This document shows positions 10,967-19,086 of a stretch of 62,215 nucleotides of DNA, in pieces. Each line of letters opens with the position of its first letter. Within the stretch, counting starts at the first letter, position 1. The notes below the pieces were generated by a model. It was given only the letters and a program-made list of their open reading frames with translations. It searched no databases and had not been told where the DNA came from. The position numbers and the translations under genes were made by a program. Location of the stretch: contig JAKUQS010000016.1 in the NCBI GenBank assembly GCA_022451485.1, positions 1-62,215 of the forward strand, read 5' to 3'. Source of the DNA: Gammaproteobacteria bacterium. GTDB lineage: Bacteria > Pseudomonadota > Gammaproteobacteria > Arenicellales > UBA868.

Positions 10967-12034
10967 ATGACGAAGACGGCGTTGGTTACGGGTATCACAG
11001 GGCAGGATGGCGCGTATCTTGCGGAACTGCTGTTAGGGAAGGGATATGTCGTTCATGGTATTAAACGACGAGCGTCTTCGCTCAACACCCAGCGGATTGA
11101 TCACCTTTATCAAGACCCCCATGAGCCGGACCCTCGTCTGATCCTGCACCATGGCGATCTCACCGACACGCTTAGTCTAGTGCGAACGTTGCAGGAGGTT
11201 GAACCCGACGAGGTTTATAACCTCGGTGCACAGAGTCACGTGGCAGTGAGTTTTGAGGAGCCGGAATATACGGCGAATTCGGATGCGCTCGGTGCGCTGC
11301 GACTGTTGGAAGCGATTCGTATTCTCTCGCTGGTTGAAAAGACCCGGTTTTATCAGGCTTCGACTTCGGAGTTATACGGGCTGGTTCGTGAAGTGCCCCA
11401 GACTGAGAAGACCCCATTCTATCCGCGCAGCCCCTATGCAGTTGCCAAGTTGTACGCCTATTGGATTACAGTGAATTATCGAGAGGCTTACGGTGTTTAT
11501 GCCTGTAACGGCATTCTTTTTAACCACGAGTCACCGGTTCGTGGAGAGACATTTGTCACGCGTAAAATCACTCGGGGCTTGGCGCGAATCCGGGGTGGTC
11601 TTGATTCATGTCTACATCTGGGCAACCTTGACGCAAAACGAGATTGGGGGCACGCCCGCGACTATGTCGAGGCACAGTGGCTGATGTTGCAACAAGAAGA
11701 TCCAAAAGATTATGTGATCGCGAGTGGAACGCAACACAGTGTTCGAGATTTCATCGAGGCGGCCGCAGCGGAGCTGGATATGGGCATCGTGTGGCAAGGG
11801 AGTGGGCTCGATGAAAAAGGGATAGACGCATCCGGACGGATCATTGTTGCCATTGATCCACGGTATTATCGTCCGACTGAGGTGGAAAGTTTGCTTGGAG
11901 ACCCTAGTGAGGCGGAGCGAACCCTAGGCTGGCGAGCCCGTACGACCTTTCAAGAGTTGGTCGCTGAAATGGTGGCGGCCGATTTGGCGCTGGCTCGCAG
12001 TCAGATGAGCGAGTCTCATTCACCTAATGACTGA
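10967..12034 (+). CDS. gmd: GDP-mannose 4,6-dehydratase
   Basis: Makes GDP-4-keto-6-deoxymannose, precursor of GDP-fucose, GDP-rhamnose or GDP-perosamine. The 355-residue product has [16 protein letters not shown] at the N-terminus, the RR loop [29 protein letters not shown], the YxxxK site in [12 protein letters not shown], and [18 protein letters not shown]. Length fits the family. It lies 15 bases after uxs and 15 before fcl, so its product is most likely passed to GDP-L-fucose synthase. Confidence 0.96.
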   Translation: MTKTALVTGITGQDGAYLAELLLGKGYVVHGIKRRASSLNTQRIDHLYQDPHEPDPRLILHHGDLTDTLSLVRTLQEVEPDEVYNLGAQSHVAVSFEEPEYTANSDALGALRLLEAIRILSLVEKTRFYQASTSELYGLVREVPQTEKTPFYPRSPYAVAKLYAYWITVNYREAYGVYACNGILFNHESPVRGETFVTRKITRGLARIRGGLDSCLHLGNLDAKRDWGHARDYVEAQWLMLQQEDPKDYVIASGTQHSVRDFIEAAAAELDMGIVWQGSGLDEKGIDASGRIIVAIDPRYYRPTEVESLLGDPSEAERTLGWRARTTFQELVAEMVAADLALARSQMSESHSPND

Positions 12035-12049
12035 CTGTTGAGGTGGTAG

Positions 12050-13021
12050 GTGGTGGAAAAGCAAAGTCGTGTCTTTATCGCTGGACATCGAGGTTTGGTC
12101 GGTTCAGCGATACACCGGGTGATGACAGCGCGAGGTTTCAGCCACATCATCACGCGTACACGTAGCGAGCTCGATTTACTTGATCAATCGGCTACTGCGG
12201 CATTCTTTTTACGGGAAAAACCAGACGTTGTGGTGTTGGCCGCTGCCCGGGTAGGGGGCATCCTTGCCAATGCCACTTATCCTGCGGAATTCATCGGAGA
12301 GAATCTTTTAATACAATCGAACGTCATCCACAGTGCGTGGAAGAGTGGGGTTAAACAATTACTTTTCCTTGGTTCGAGTTGTATCTATCCAAAGTACGCT
12401 CCACAGCCGATCCACGAAACGCATTTATTAAGCGGTATGCTGGAGTCGAGTAACCGCCCCTATGCAGTGGCCAAGATCGCCGGTGTAGAAATGTGTTGGG
12501 CCTACAATCGACAATACGGTACCCGGTACCTGGCCGTAATGCCGAACAATCTATACGGGCCCGGTGACAACTATGATCTTGCGACTTCACATGTGTTGCC
12601 GGCTCTCATTCGAAAAGCTCATGAAGCGAAATGTGCGGGAGCCGCTGAACTGGAGGTTTGGGGAACAGGTACGCCACGGCGGGAATTTCTCTATAGCGAT
12701 GATTTGGCCGACGCGTGCATGTTTTTGTTGACCTGTTCCCCCGATGTTCTTGCTGGCTTATTCTCAGAGGATCATGCGCCACTGATTAATATCGGTAGTG
12801 GGGAAGAGGTGAGTATCCGCGACTTGGCGGACCAAGTGCGCGGCGTTGTCGGATTCACTGGAAAGCTGAAATGGGATGCTTCGAAACCCGATGGTACGCC
12901 GAGGAAATGGGTGGACGTAGAACGTTTGCGGGCGTTGGGTTGGTCCGCGACCACACCGCTTGCCGAGGGGTTGAGTTTGGCTTACCAAGACTTTCTCGAG
13001 CGTTATCAAAAGCCAGCTTAA
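12050..13021 (+). CDS. fcl: GDP-L-fucose synthase
   Basis: An epimerase-reductase converting the Gmd product to GDP-L-fucose with NADPH. The 323-residue product has FIAGHRGLVGSAI (9-21), the catalytic Ser-Tyr-Lys set in LGSSCIYP and RPYAVAKIAG, and the C-terminal GTGTPRREFLYSDDLADAC. The start is GTG at 12050 or the next codon 12053, after GAGGTGG. Together with uxs and gmd it forms a nucleotide-sugar operon without glycosyltransferases, so it feeds a pathway encoded elsewhere. Confidence 0.95.
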   Translation: MVEKQSRVFIAGHRGLVGSAIHRVMTARGFSHIITRTRSELDLLDQSATAAFFLREKPDVVVLAAARVGGILANATYPAEFIGENLLIQSNVIHSAWKSGVKQLLFLGSSCIYPKYAPQPIHETHLLSGMLESSNRPYAVAKIAGVEMCWAYNRQYGTRYLAVMPNNLYGPGDNYDLATSHVLPALIRKAHEAKCAGAAELEVWGTGTPRREFLYSDDLADACMFLLTCSPDVLAGLFSEDHAPLINIGSGEEVSIRDLADQVRGVVGFTGKLKWDASKPDGTPRKWVDVERLRALGWSATTPLAEGLSLAYQDFLERYQKPA

Positions 13022-13030
13022 GGGTGCCTG

Positions 13031-13048
13031 AGGCCATTGTATTGGCCT
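13031..13048 (+). other. Hairpin just downstream of fcl
   Basis: AGGCCA (13031-13036) pairs with TGGCCT (13043-13048) around a 6-base loop, 10 bases past the fcl stop. No T-run follows, so it is not a classical terminator; it may protect the mRNA end or attenuate. Confidence 0.35.
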
Positions 13049-13095
13049 GAAGGTCAGATGTTCTGGGAAACTCATCCCATGAGTCAGCGCTCGCC

Positions 13096-13123
13096 CCATC
13101 ATCGGTTTTTTAGCCGATGATGG
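13096..13123 (+). promoter_or_regulatory. Perfect 10-bp hairpin overlapping a ribosome binding site
   Basis: CCATCATCGG (13096-13105) pairs perfectly with CCGATGATGG (13114-13123) around the 8-base loop TTTTTTAG. The last two bases of the 3-prime arm are the first two of the GGAG (13122-13125) that serves the ATG at 13134, so the folded RNA would partly hide that ribosome binding site. There is no T-run after the stem on either strand. Confidence 0.45.
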
Positions 13124-13133
13124 AGTTAGAACA

Positions 13134-13388
13134 ATGTCGAATTCCCTGGAATTTCCCTGTTGGTCAGTCAGTGTGATTGCTGTAGCCTGGATGCTGGCGG
13201 CTCATCCCGAGCTATTCGGGGGCATGGTGGTATCCACCGAGACGTTACTTGAAGCGACTTGTATCAGCGTGGTGTTGGGCAGTGGGCTTTATCTTTGCGT
13301 TGATCGATTAACTACTAAGTTGTGGGGTTTATACCGACAGACTTCGTCCTATGGAATGCGACACAGGGTGTCATCAGTGCGAGGCTAG
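13134..13388 (+). CDS. Small hypothetical protein, possibly membrane-bound
   Basis: An 84-codon frame with GGAG 8 bases before its ATG. I do not recognise the product. Two moderately hydrophobic stretches (about residues 9-33, SVSVIAVAWMLAAHPELFGGMVV, and 38-56, LLEATCISVVLGSGLYLCV) could cross the membrane, followed by a basic tail (TTKLWGLYRQTSSYGMRHRV). It sits between fcl and a dehydrogenase, behind a hairpin. The alternative is that this is non-coding spacer; conservation in relatives would decide. Confidence 0.42.
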   Translation: MSNSLEFPCWSVSVIAVAWMLAAHPELFGGMVVSTETLLEATCISVVLGSGLYLCVDRLTTKLWGLYRQTSSYGMRHRVSSVRG

Positions 13389-13506
13389 CTGTTGGTTCGG
13401 TGGAACGATGGGGCTGAGTTAGACTTAGCTCCTTTCAGCTCGTAATGAGCATACGACGGTCATTGGCCGGCGTGTATGGATAAAACGAACGCGGGGCAAA
13501 CAACAG

Positions 13507-14571
13507 ATGAGTAAATACAGAATCGCAGTGATTCCTGGTGATGGTATCGGTCGAGAGGTGGTACCAGAAGGTCAGCGGGTGTTGGAGGCAGTCGCTAGAC
13601 GGTTTGGGTTTCAGTTCGAATGGGTCGATTTCGACTGGAGTTGCGAGCGATTTCATCGAGTCGGTGAGATCATGCCAGCTGATGGTCTGGAACAGTTGTC
13701 GGGGCTTGATGCCATTTATTTTGGTGCCGTTGGGTTCCCTGGGGTGCCTGATCATATTTCTTTGTGGGAACTTCTTATGCCGATGCGGCGGGACCTCAAG
13801 CTCTATGTCAATTTGCGCCCGGTCAAGTTGCTTCCCGGACTGACGAGCCCATTGAGAGATAAGGCGCCGGGGGATATCGATTATTTGATCGTCCGGGAGA
13901 ACAATGAGGGCGAGTATTCAGAGATTGGTGGCCGGTTGTATCGTGGAACAGATCAGGAAGCAGCGTTCCAAGAATCGATTTTTACGCGTCAGGGTACTGA
14001 CCGTATTCATGAGTACGCCTTTAATTTGGCTGCGTCGCGACAAGGAAAATTAACGTCGGCAACAAAGTCAAATGGAATCATTCATTCCATGAGTTTCTGG
14101 GATGAGCGGTTTGCTGCAAATGCCGATCGGTTTCCTGATATTGAGACGGACCAGTACCATATCGATATTCTTGCTGCGCGCCTTGTTTTGACGCCAGAGT
14201 GGTTTGATGTGATTGTGGCGAGCAATCTTTTTGGCGATATTCTTTCTGATCTGGGCCCCGCGACCACTGGGACCATTGCGGTTGCGCCGTCGGCTAACCT
14301 AAATCCAGAAAGAGAGCACCCGTCGCTATTTGAACCAGTCCATGGGTCGGCACCGGACATTACGGGTAAAGGCATTGCTAACCCGATCGGACAAATTTGG
14401 TCCGGTGCCATGATGTTGGATCATCTTGGTGAAACGGAGGCTGCTGCCGCTGTGATGACGGGCATTGAGGCCGTGATGGCGGCCCCCGATGGGCCGAAGA
14501 CAGCGGACATTGGTGGATCAGCTAACACGGTCGAGGTCGGTACGGCGCTGGCAGCCGCGGTCGCTAGTTAG
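13507..14571 (+). CDS. ttuC: Tartrate/D-malate dehydrogenase family oxidoreductase
   Basis: NAD-dependent oxidative decarboxylase of the isocitrate/isopropylmalate dehydrogenase superfamily. The 354-residue product starts YRIAVIPGDGIGREVVPEG and has VRENNEGEYSEIGGR, the variant of the substrate loop seen in tartrate dehydrogenase/DmlA proteins rather than LeuB. NLFGDILSDLGPATTGTIAVAPSANLN and EPVHGSAPDITGKGIANPIG follow. The substrate (D-malate, tartrate or a 3-isopropylmalate analogue) cannot be fixed from sequence. No transporter or regulator of tartrate use is adjacent. It converges on the acyltransferase gene. Confidence 0.82.
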   Translation: MSKYRIAVIPGDGIGREVVPEGQRVLEAVARRFGFQFEWVDFDWSCERFHRVGEIMPADGLEQLSGLDAIYFGAVGFPGVPDHISLWELLMPMRRDLKLYVNLRPVKLLPGLTSPLRDKAPGDIDYLIVRENNEGEYSEIGGRLYRGTDQEAAFQESIFTRQGTDRIHEYAFNLAASRQGKLTSATKSNGIIHSMSFWDERFAANADRFPDIETDQYHIDILAARLVLTPEWFDVIVASNLFGDILSDLGPATTGTIAVAPSANLNPEREHPSLFEPVHGSAPDITGKGIANPIGQIWSGAMMLDHLGETEAAAAVMTGIEAVMAAPDGPKTADIGGSANTVEVGTALAAAVAS

Positions 14572-14589
14572 TGTTGTCTTGGCGTATTG

Positions 14590-14617
14590 GGAGGTTTTGC
14601 TGTCAGGTCTAACCTCC
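14590..14617. terminator. Hairpin between convergent genes, possible weak terminator
   Basis: GGAGGTT (14590-14596) pairs with AACCTCC (14611-14617) around a 14-base loop in the 73-base gap between two convergent genes. There is no clear T-run on either side, so termination is only suggested by position. Confidence 0.3.
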
Positions 14618-14644
14618 AGCTGCGGATCTTTGTGACGTTGTCAG

Positions 14645-15580
14645 TCAGCGGTAAAAATCGTCCTCGCCCGGGGGACGCGTCTTAAACCGTTTGTGTACCC
14701 AGAAGTACTGGCTTGGCATGGCCCGAACGGCCGATTCAATGACCTGATTCATACGAGTTGCATCGGCCACTGGGTTGTCGCCTGGAAAATTTTCCAGTGG
14801 GGCATCGAAAGTAATGTCATAGCCGCCACGGTCGCGATTTAAACTGCAAAAACACGGAATAACAATAGCGTTAGTCATAGAAGCGATGCGGCCAAGGACA
14901 GGCCAACTGGCGGTTGGAATATCAAAAAATGGAGCAAAGACTGCTCGACGAGGCCCCGGATCCTGGTCCGGCAGGTAGTACAAGAACTCACCATTTTTCA
15001 AAGCACGAATGACTTCTCGCATGCTGCTTTTGCGCTCAAACATGCGGCTACCGAATCGTTGACGACCGCGTAAAATGAATTTGTCTAAGAGGCGATTGTT
15101 GATGCGTTGATAAATGCTAACGCCTGGCCCGATTGTACCGAGGTAAATGCTAACGGTGGCGACTGCAGAGAAATGGGGTGCGAGGAGAATTACGGTCTGA
15201 TTTTGGGTCAGTGCGTCGGTAAAATGGTGTGCCTGGTGCAGGTGCACCAGATGGCTTAGTCTGGCACGAGATGCCCACCAACTGATTCCCGTGGTGATAG
15301 CAACGGTCGTGATGACTTCGAATGATTCTCGAACGATGGTGGCTACTTCCCGCGACGAGAGATCGGGAAAACACCGCTGGATGTTGATGGTAGCGATGCG
15401 CCTTCGATCAGGCAGGATGAGGTGGAGCCCCCGCCCTAATACCTTGCCGATACCAAACAGTATCCGAATAGGTAAGCATGACAACAGGCGCAGCGCGCCG
15501 ATGCCGGTCCAGGTCGCCCAATAGCGTGGGTGCAGAAACTCTCCAGTACTTGAATTTTCTGTAGTTGGCGGATCAGTCAT
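14645..15580 (-). CDS. LpxL/HtrB-like acyltransferase with altered catalytic motif
   Basis: Member of the LpxL/HtrB family that adds secondary acyl chains to lipid A or related lipids at the inner membrane. The 311-residue product has a hydrophobic N-terminal segment (about 25-58), RRRIATINIQRCFP, the ALKNGEFLYYLPDQDPG stretch and the FAPFFDIPTASW region typical of the family. The catalytic HX4(D/E) motif reads H136-FSAV-A141: the acid is an alanine. I checked this in the nucleotide sequence. The protein may therefore be inactive or use another residue. It is a lone gene on the minus strand, convergent with ttuC; no lpx genes are nearby. Confidence 0.8.
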   Translation of the reverse strand: MTDPPTTENSSTGEFLHPRYWATWTGIGALRLLSCLPIRILFGIGKVLGRGLHLILPDRRRIATINIQRCFPDLSSREVATIVRESFEVITTVAITTGISWWASRARLSHLVHLHQAHHFTDALTQNQTVILLAPHFSAVATVSIYLGTIGPGVSIYQRINNRLLDKFILRGRQRFGSRMFERKSSMREVIRALKNGEFLYYLPDQDPGPRRAVFAPFFDIPTASWPVLGRIASMTNAIVIPCFCSLNRDRGGYDITFDAPLENFPGDNPVADATRMNQVIESAVRAMPSQYFWVHKRFKTRPPGEDDFYR

Positions 15581-15797
15581 GCTTGTGGTTAGTAATTTGT
15601 GACCGATTGTTGTTATTTTGGGTATGTCGGCATGTTAGAGGTAGCCATTTCAGAGAGTGGCTAATGTCTATTATTTCTGGGCAACGGCTTGTTCAGGTGA
15701 TTGTCTCCGATGTTAGATAGAAACGACAAATCATCGACAACAGCAATTCTCTTGAATTATTTTCCCCAGTCTGGGATAACCCTCTGGTGCACGGTGG

Positions 15798-15830
15798 CAC
15801 GGTCCGTGGCCAACAGACCGATTGTCGGTC
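15798..15830 (+). promoter_or_regulatory. Two inverted repeats before the dimethylglycine-dehydrogenase-like gene
   Basis: CACGG-T-CCGTG (15798-15808) and GACCGA-TTG-TCGGTC (15816-15830) lie in tandem directly before the ribosome binding site AAAGGAG (15836-15842). They could be an operator pair or mRNA hairpins controlling the TTG-started gene. No other evidence. Confidence 0.35.
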
Positions 15831-15849
15831 CACATAAAGGAGACTTTTT

Positions 15850-18294
15850 TTGACTGAACTTCCCCAACAGGCACAAGTCGTCATTATTGGGGGCGGGGTG
15901 ATCGGATGCAGTGTGGCGTATCACCTTACCCAAATCGGATGGACGGATGTGGTTTTGTTGGAGCGTAAGAAACTAACCTCGGGTACGACCTGGCACGCAG
16001 CGGGGTTAGTCGGTCAGTTAAGAGCTACTTACAATCTCACTCGCTTGGCTCAATACACAACGGAGCTATATGCGTCCTTGGAAGAGGAAACGGGTCAATC
16101 GACCGGTTTTCGACAGAATGGATCGTTGGCAATTGCATCGGATAAGGAACGGTTTGAAGAATTTGTCCGAGGGGCGTCTATGGCCAGTTGTTTCGGACTT
16201 GACGCCCAGGTGGTTTCACCAACTGAAGTGCGCAGCTTACATCCGCTGGTCAAGACCGATGATTTGGTGGGGGGTGTTTTCCTCCCAAAGGACGGCCAGA
16301 CCAATCCAACGGATACGGCCCAGGCGCTTGCACGCGGGGCGCGTAACCGGGGCGCCCGAGTGTTTGAAGACACTCGAGTAACGGCGGTCGAGACGAAAGG
16401 TCGACGTGTGACATCGGTGCGAACCGACTCGGGCACCATTTCCTGTGAGATTGCGGTGAATTGTGCGGGAATGTGGGCTCGTGAGGTAGGGCAGCTTTGT
16501 GGCGTGAATATTCCCTTGCATGCAGCGGAACATTTTTATGTTGTTACGGAACCGATCAATGATCTGCCCGTCGATCTGCCAGTACTACGGGAGCCGTCAG
16601 CGTGTAACTACTATAAAGAAGATGCGGGGAAACTTCTGATCGGCATGTTTGAGCCGGTGGCGAAACCTTGGGGAATGGCCGGGATCCCGCCAGATTTTGA
16701 ATTCGATACGTTGCCAGAGGATGTCGCTCACATCGAACCGCACCTTAATCTTGCGATTCACCGCATTCCATTGCTTTCGGACACGGGTATTAAACTCTTT
16801 TTTAATGGGCCCGAAAGTTTCACACCTGATAACCGATACTACCTTGGGCCATCGCCAGAAATTAGTAATTTTTTCATTGCCGCAGGCTTCAATTCGATCG
16901 GTATCCAGTCGGCTGGAGGGGCGGGCAAAGTCATTGCCGAATGGATAGATGCCGGTCATGCGCCGATGGACTTATGGGATGTTGACATAAGGCGGGTGAT
17001 GCCTTTTCAGAGTAACCAAAGATACCTTCACGATCGCACCAAAGAGGCGCTCGGTCTGCTCTATGCCATGCATTGGCCCTATCGTCAGGTAGAGAGCGCG
17101 CGGCCGGTACGCGTGTCGATGTTGCATGATCGTCTGAAAGCCGTGGGCGCATGTTTTGGAGAAGTGTCCGGGTGGGAACGGCCAAATTGGTTCGGTAAAG
17201 CGGGTACCGTGCCAGTCTATGAGTACAGTTATAGTCGTCAGAACTGGTTTGAGAATAGTCGAGCGGAACATCAGGGTGTTCGTCAAGGTGTGGGTCTGTT
17301 TGATCTTTCGTCCTTTGGTAAAATGCTTTTGCAAGGACCGGATGCGGCACGTGTTTTGGGTCACATATCAGGCCGTGATGTTGATATTCTCCCCGGTCAC
17401 GCGGTTTATACACAGTGGCTTAATGCTCGTGGCGGAATTGAGGCGGATCTCACAGTCACCCGGATCGATGACGATCAGTTTTTGATCGTAACGAGTGCAG
17501 CGTCGCAAGCTAGAGACTATTACTGGTTACGCGAGCATATTCCTGATGATGCGTGTGCAGTCGTAACAGATGTCACCAGTGGATACGCAGTTATCGCGTT
17601 AATGGGGCCGCGGTCTCGTACGTTATTGAGAGAATTGACGCCTGAGGACCTTTCGTCCGCGGCATTTCCTTTTGGTGCTTCGCGAGAGATCGAACTTGGT
17701 TATGCCCGTGTCCGGGCAACGCGAATGAGTTACGTGGGTGAGTTAGGTTGGGAGCTCTACATTCCAAGTGAGTTTGCCCTCGGGGTATACGATGTTATTG
17801 CCGAGGCAGGGGAGTCCCATGGTCTTGTGATGGCGGGGTATCACGCGCTGAACAGTCTCCGTATCGAGAAAGCATTCCGGCACTGGGGACATGACATCAG
17901 TGACGAGGATACTCCACTTGAGGCGGGGCTTGGTTTTGCTGTGGATTTTGGTAAACCCGGGGGATTTCTTGGCGAGGCTGCGCTGTTGAAACAAAGAGAG
18001 CAACCGTTGACTAGGCGTTTGATCCAATTTTTAGTGAATGACCCGGAGCCGTTGTTGTATCACGATGAGCCGATCTGGCGTGATGACATTAGAGTGGGTC
18101 GCACGACATCCGGCATGTATGGGCACTCACTGGGTGGTGCAGTTGGGCTTGGCTATGTTGAGCATAAGGATGGCGTTGATGATGAGTTCGTCACCACGGG
18201 TAGCTATGCCATCGAGATCGCAGGGCGACGTTATCCGGCAACCGCCAGCCTTAGCCCACTGTATGATCCGTCTTCTAAACGAGCCCGCGAGTAA
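15850..18294 (+). CDS. Dimethylglycine/sarcosine dehydrogenase-like FAD enzyme with GcvT domain
   Basis: The 814-residue product has two parts. An N-terminal FAD oxidoreductase (dinucleotide motif GGGVIG 14-19; H49 in TTWHAAGL, the position of covalent flavin attachment in dimethylglycine and sarcosine dehydrogenases) is followed, from about residue 430, by a GcvT-like aminomethyltransferase/folate domain. This layout fits oxidative demethylation of N-methylglycines, passing the carbon to tetrahydrofolate. The start is TTG at 15850, supported by AAAGGAG 8 bases upstream; no closer ATG exists before residue 100. It is followed after 11 bases by alaX. The precise substrate (dimethylglycine, sarcosine or another N-methyl amine) is inference. 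Confidence 0.85.
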   Translation: MTELPQQAQVVIIGGGVIGCSVAYHLTQIGWTDVVLLERKKLTSGTTWHAAGLVGQLRATYNLTRLAQYTTELYASLEEETGQSTGFRQNGSLAIASDKERFEEFVRGASMASCFGLDAQVVSPTEVRSLHPLVKTDDLVGGVFLPKDGQTNPTDTAQALARGARNRGARVFEDTRVTAVETKGRRVTSVRTDSGTISCEIAVNCAGMWAREVGQLCGVNIPLHAAEHFYVVTEPINDLPVDLPVLREPSACNYYKEDAGKLLIGMFEPVAKPWGMAGIPPDFEFDTLPEDVAHIEPHLNLAIHRIPLLSDTGIKLFFNGPESFTPDNRYYLGPSPEISNFFIAAGFNSIGIQSAGGAGKVIAEWIDAGHAPMDLWDVDIRRVMPFQSNQRYLHDRTKEALGLLYAMHWPYRQVESARPVRVSMLHDRLKAVGACFGEVSGWERPNWFGKAGTVPVYEYSYSRQNWFENSRAEHQGVRQGVGLFDLSSFGKMLLQGPDAARVLGHISGRDVDILPGHAVYTQWLNARGGIEADLTVTRIDDDQFLIVTSAASQARDYYWLREHIPDDACAVVTDVTSGYAVIALMGPRSRTLLRELTPEDLSSAAFPFGASREIELGYARVRATRMSYVGELGWELYIPSEFALGVYDVIAEAGESHGLVMAGYHALNSLRIEKAFRHWGHDISDEDTPLEAGLGFAVDFGKPGGFLGEAALLKQREQPLTRRLIQFLVNDPEPLLYHDEPIWRDDIRVGRTTSGMYGHSLGGAVGLGYVEHKDGVDDEFVTTGSYAIEIAGRRYPATASLSPLYDPSSKRARE

Positions 18295-18305
18295 GGTAAA
18301 CCGAA

Positions 18306-19019
18306 ATGGCAATGACAGATGAACTCTTTAGGCGGGACAGCTACCTAAAGGAATGCAATGCGGTAGTAGTCACCGCGCACGATGGTGTGATCGTTACTGA
18401 TCAGACGGTGTTTTATCCTGAAGGCGGGGGCCAACCTGGGGATACGGGTTGGATTTTGCACGCTGACGGTCGCGAATTCGTGGTCACGGATACGCAAAAA
18501 GACGCTGAGACAGGTGAACAACAGCATCACGTGTCGAGCGATTTCGATTTGCCGGCGATTGGTGAGACCGTCACACTGAAACTGGATTGGGAGCGCCGTT
18601 ATCGCTTAATGCGAATGCACAGTTGCATGCATATGTTATGCGCTGCTATCCCGGCACCCGTCACGGGTGGTTCGATTCAGGATGGTCGTGGACGACTTGA
18701 CTTTGATTTACCTGAGCCTGTTGATAAAGAAGAGGTAACCGAGCGACTTAATGTGTTGATTGCGCAGAATGCATCAATGCAGATGAGGTGGATCAGCGAC
18801 GAAGAACTTGCTCACAAGCCAGAATTGGTTCGAACGATGTCAGTTAAACCTCCGACAGGAAGTGGTCAAGTCCGAATCGTTGAATTTGAAGGTATTGACA
18901 TGCAACCGTGCGGCGGTACTCATGTCGCTTCAACAGGGGAGATCGGTTGTATTCGTGTTCGGAAAATTGAAAAGAAAGGTCGCCAGAATCGTCGTGTCAT
19001 TGTTGTTTTCGATGACTGA
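18306..19019 (+). CDS. alaX: Stand-alone alanyl-tRNA editing protein (AlaX)
   Basis: A free-standing homologue of the AlaRS editing domain, which hydrolyses Ser- or Gly-tRNA(Ala). The 237-residue product has the N-terminal FYPEGGGQPGDTG signature and all four zinc ligands, H105 and H109 in HSCMH and C202 and H206 in CGGTH. The size suggests the medium-length type without the oligomerisation domain. ATG 18306 is preceded by AAGGT; a second ATG at 18312 is possible. It lies 11 bases after the dimethylglycine-dehydrogenase-like gene, so the two are probably co-transcribed. Confidence 0.9.
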   Translation: MAMTDELFRRDSYLKECNAVVVTAHDGVIVTDQTVFYPEGGGQPGDTGWILHADGREFVVTDTQKDAETGEQQHHVSSDFDLPAIGETVTLKLDWERRYRLMRMHSCMHMLCAAIPAPVTGGSIQDGRGRLDFDLPEPVDKEEVTERLNVLIAQNASMQMRWISDEELAHKPELVRTMSVKPPTGSGQVRIVEFEGIDMQPCGGTHVASTGEIGCIRVRKIEKKGRQNRRVIVVFDD

Positions 19020-19086
19020 TTGGTGAAGAACCAGGTTAATAGGCATTTCTGTTTGTTTGATGTCCCGATATTAGGGGAATGAGGAG

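Noticed and set aside
15581..15849. Possible glycine riboswitch before the dimethylglycine-dehydrogenase-like gene
   Set aside because: I looked for the conserved glycine-aptamer core and did not see it; only two short inverted repeats stand out. A covariance-model search would be decisive.
15693..15884. Minus-strand 63-codon frame upstream of the dimethylglycine-dehydrogenase-like gene
   Set aside because: It overlaps the TTG start and the strong ribosome binding site of the real gene and has no recognisable features.
16931..17413. Minus-strand open frame (160 codons) inside the dimethylglycine-dehydrogenase-like gene
   Set aside because: Antisense shadow; composition is His-, Arg- and Pro-rich without a fold pattern, and the plus strand encodes a conserved domain.
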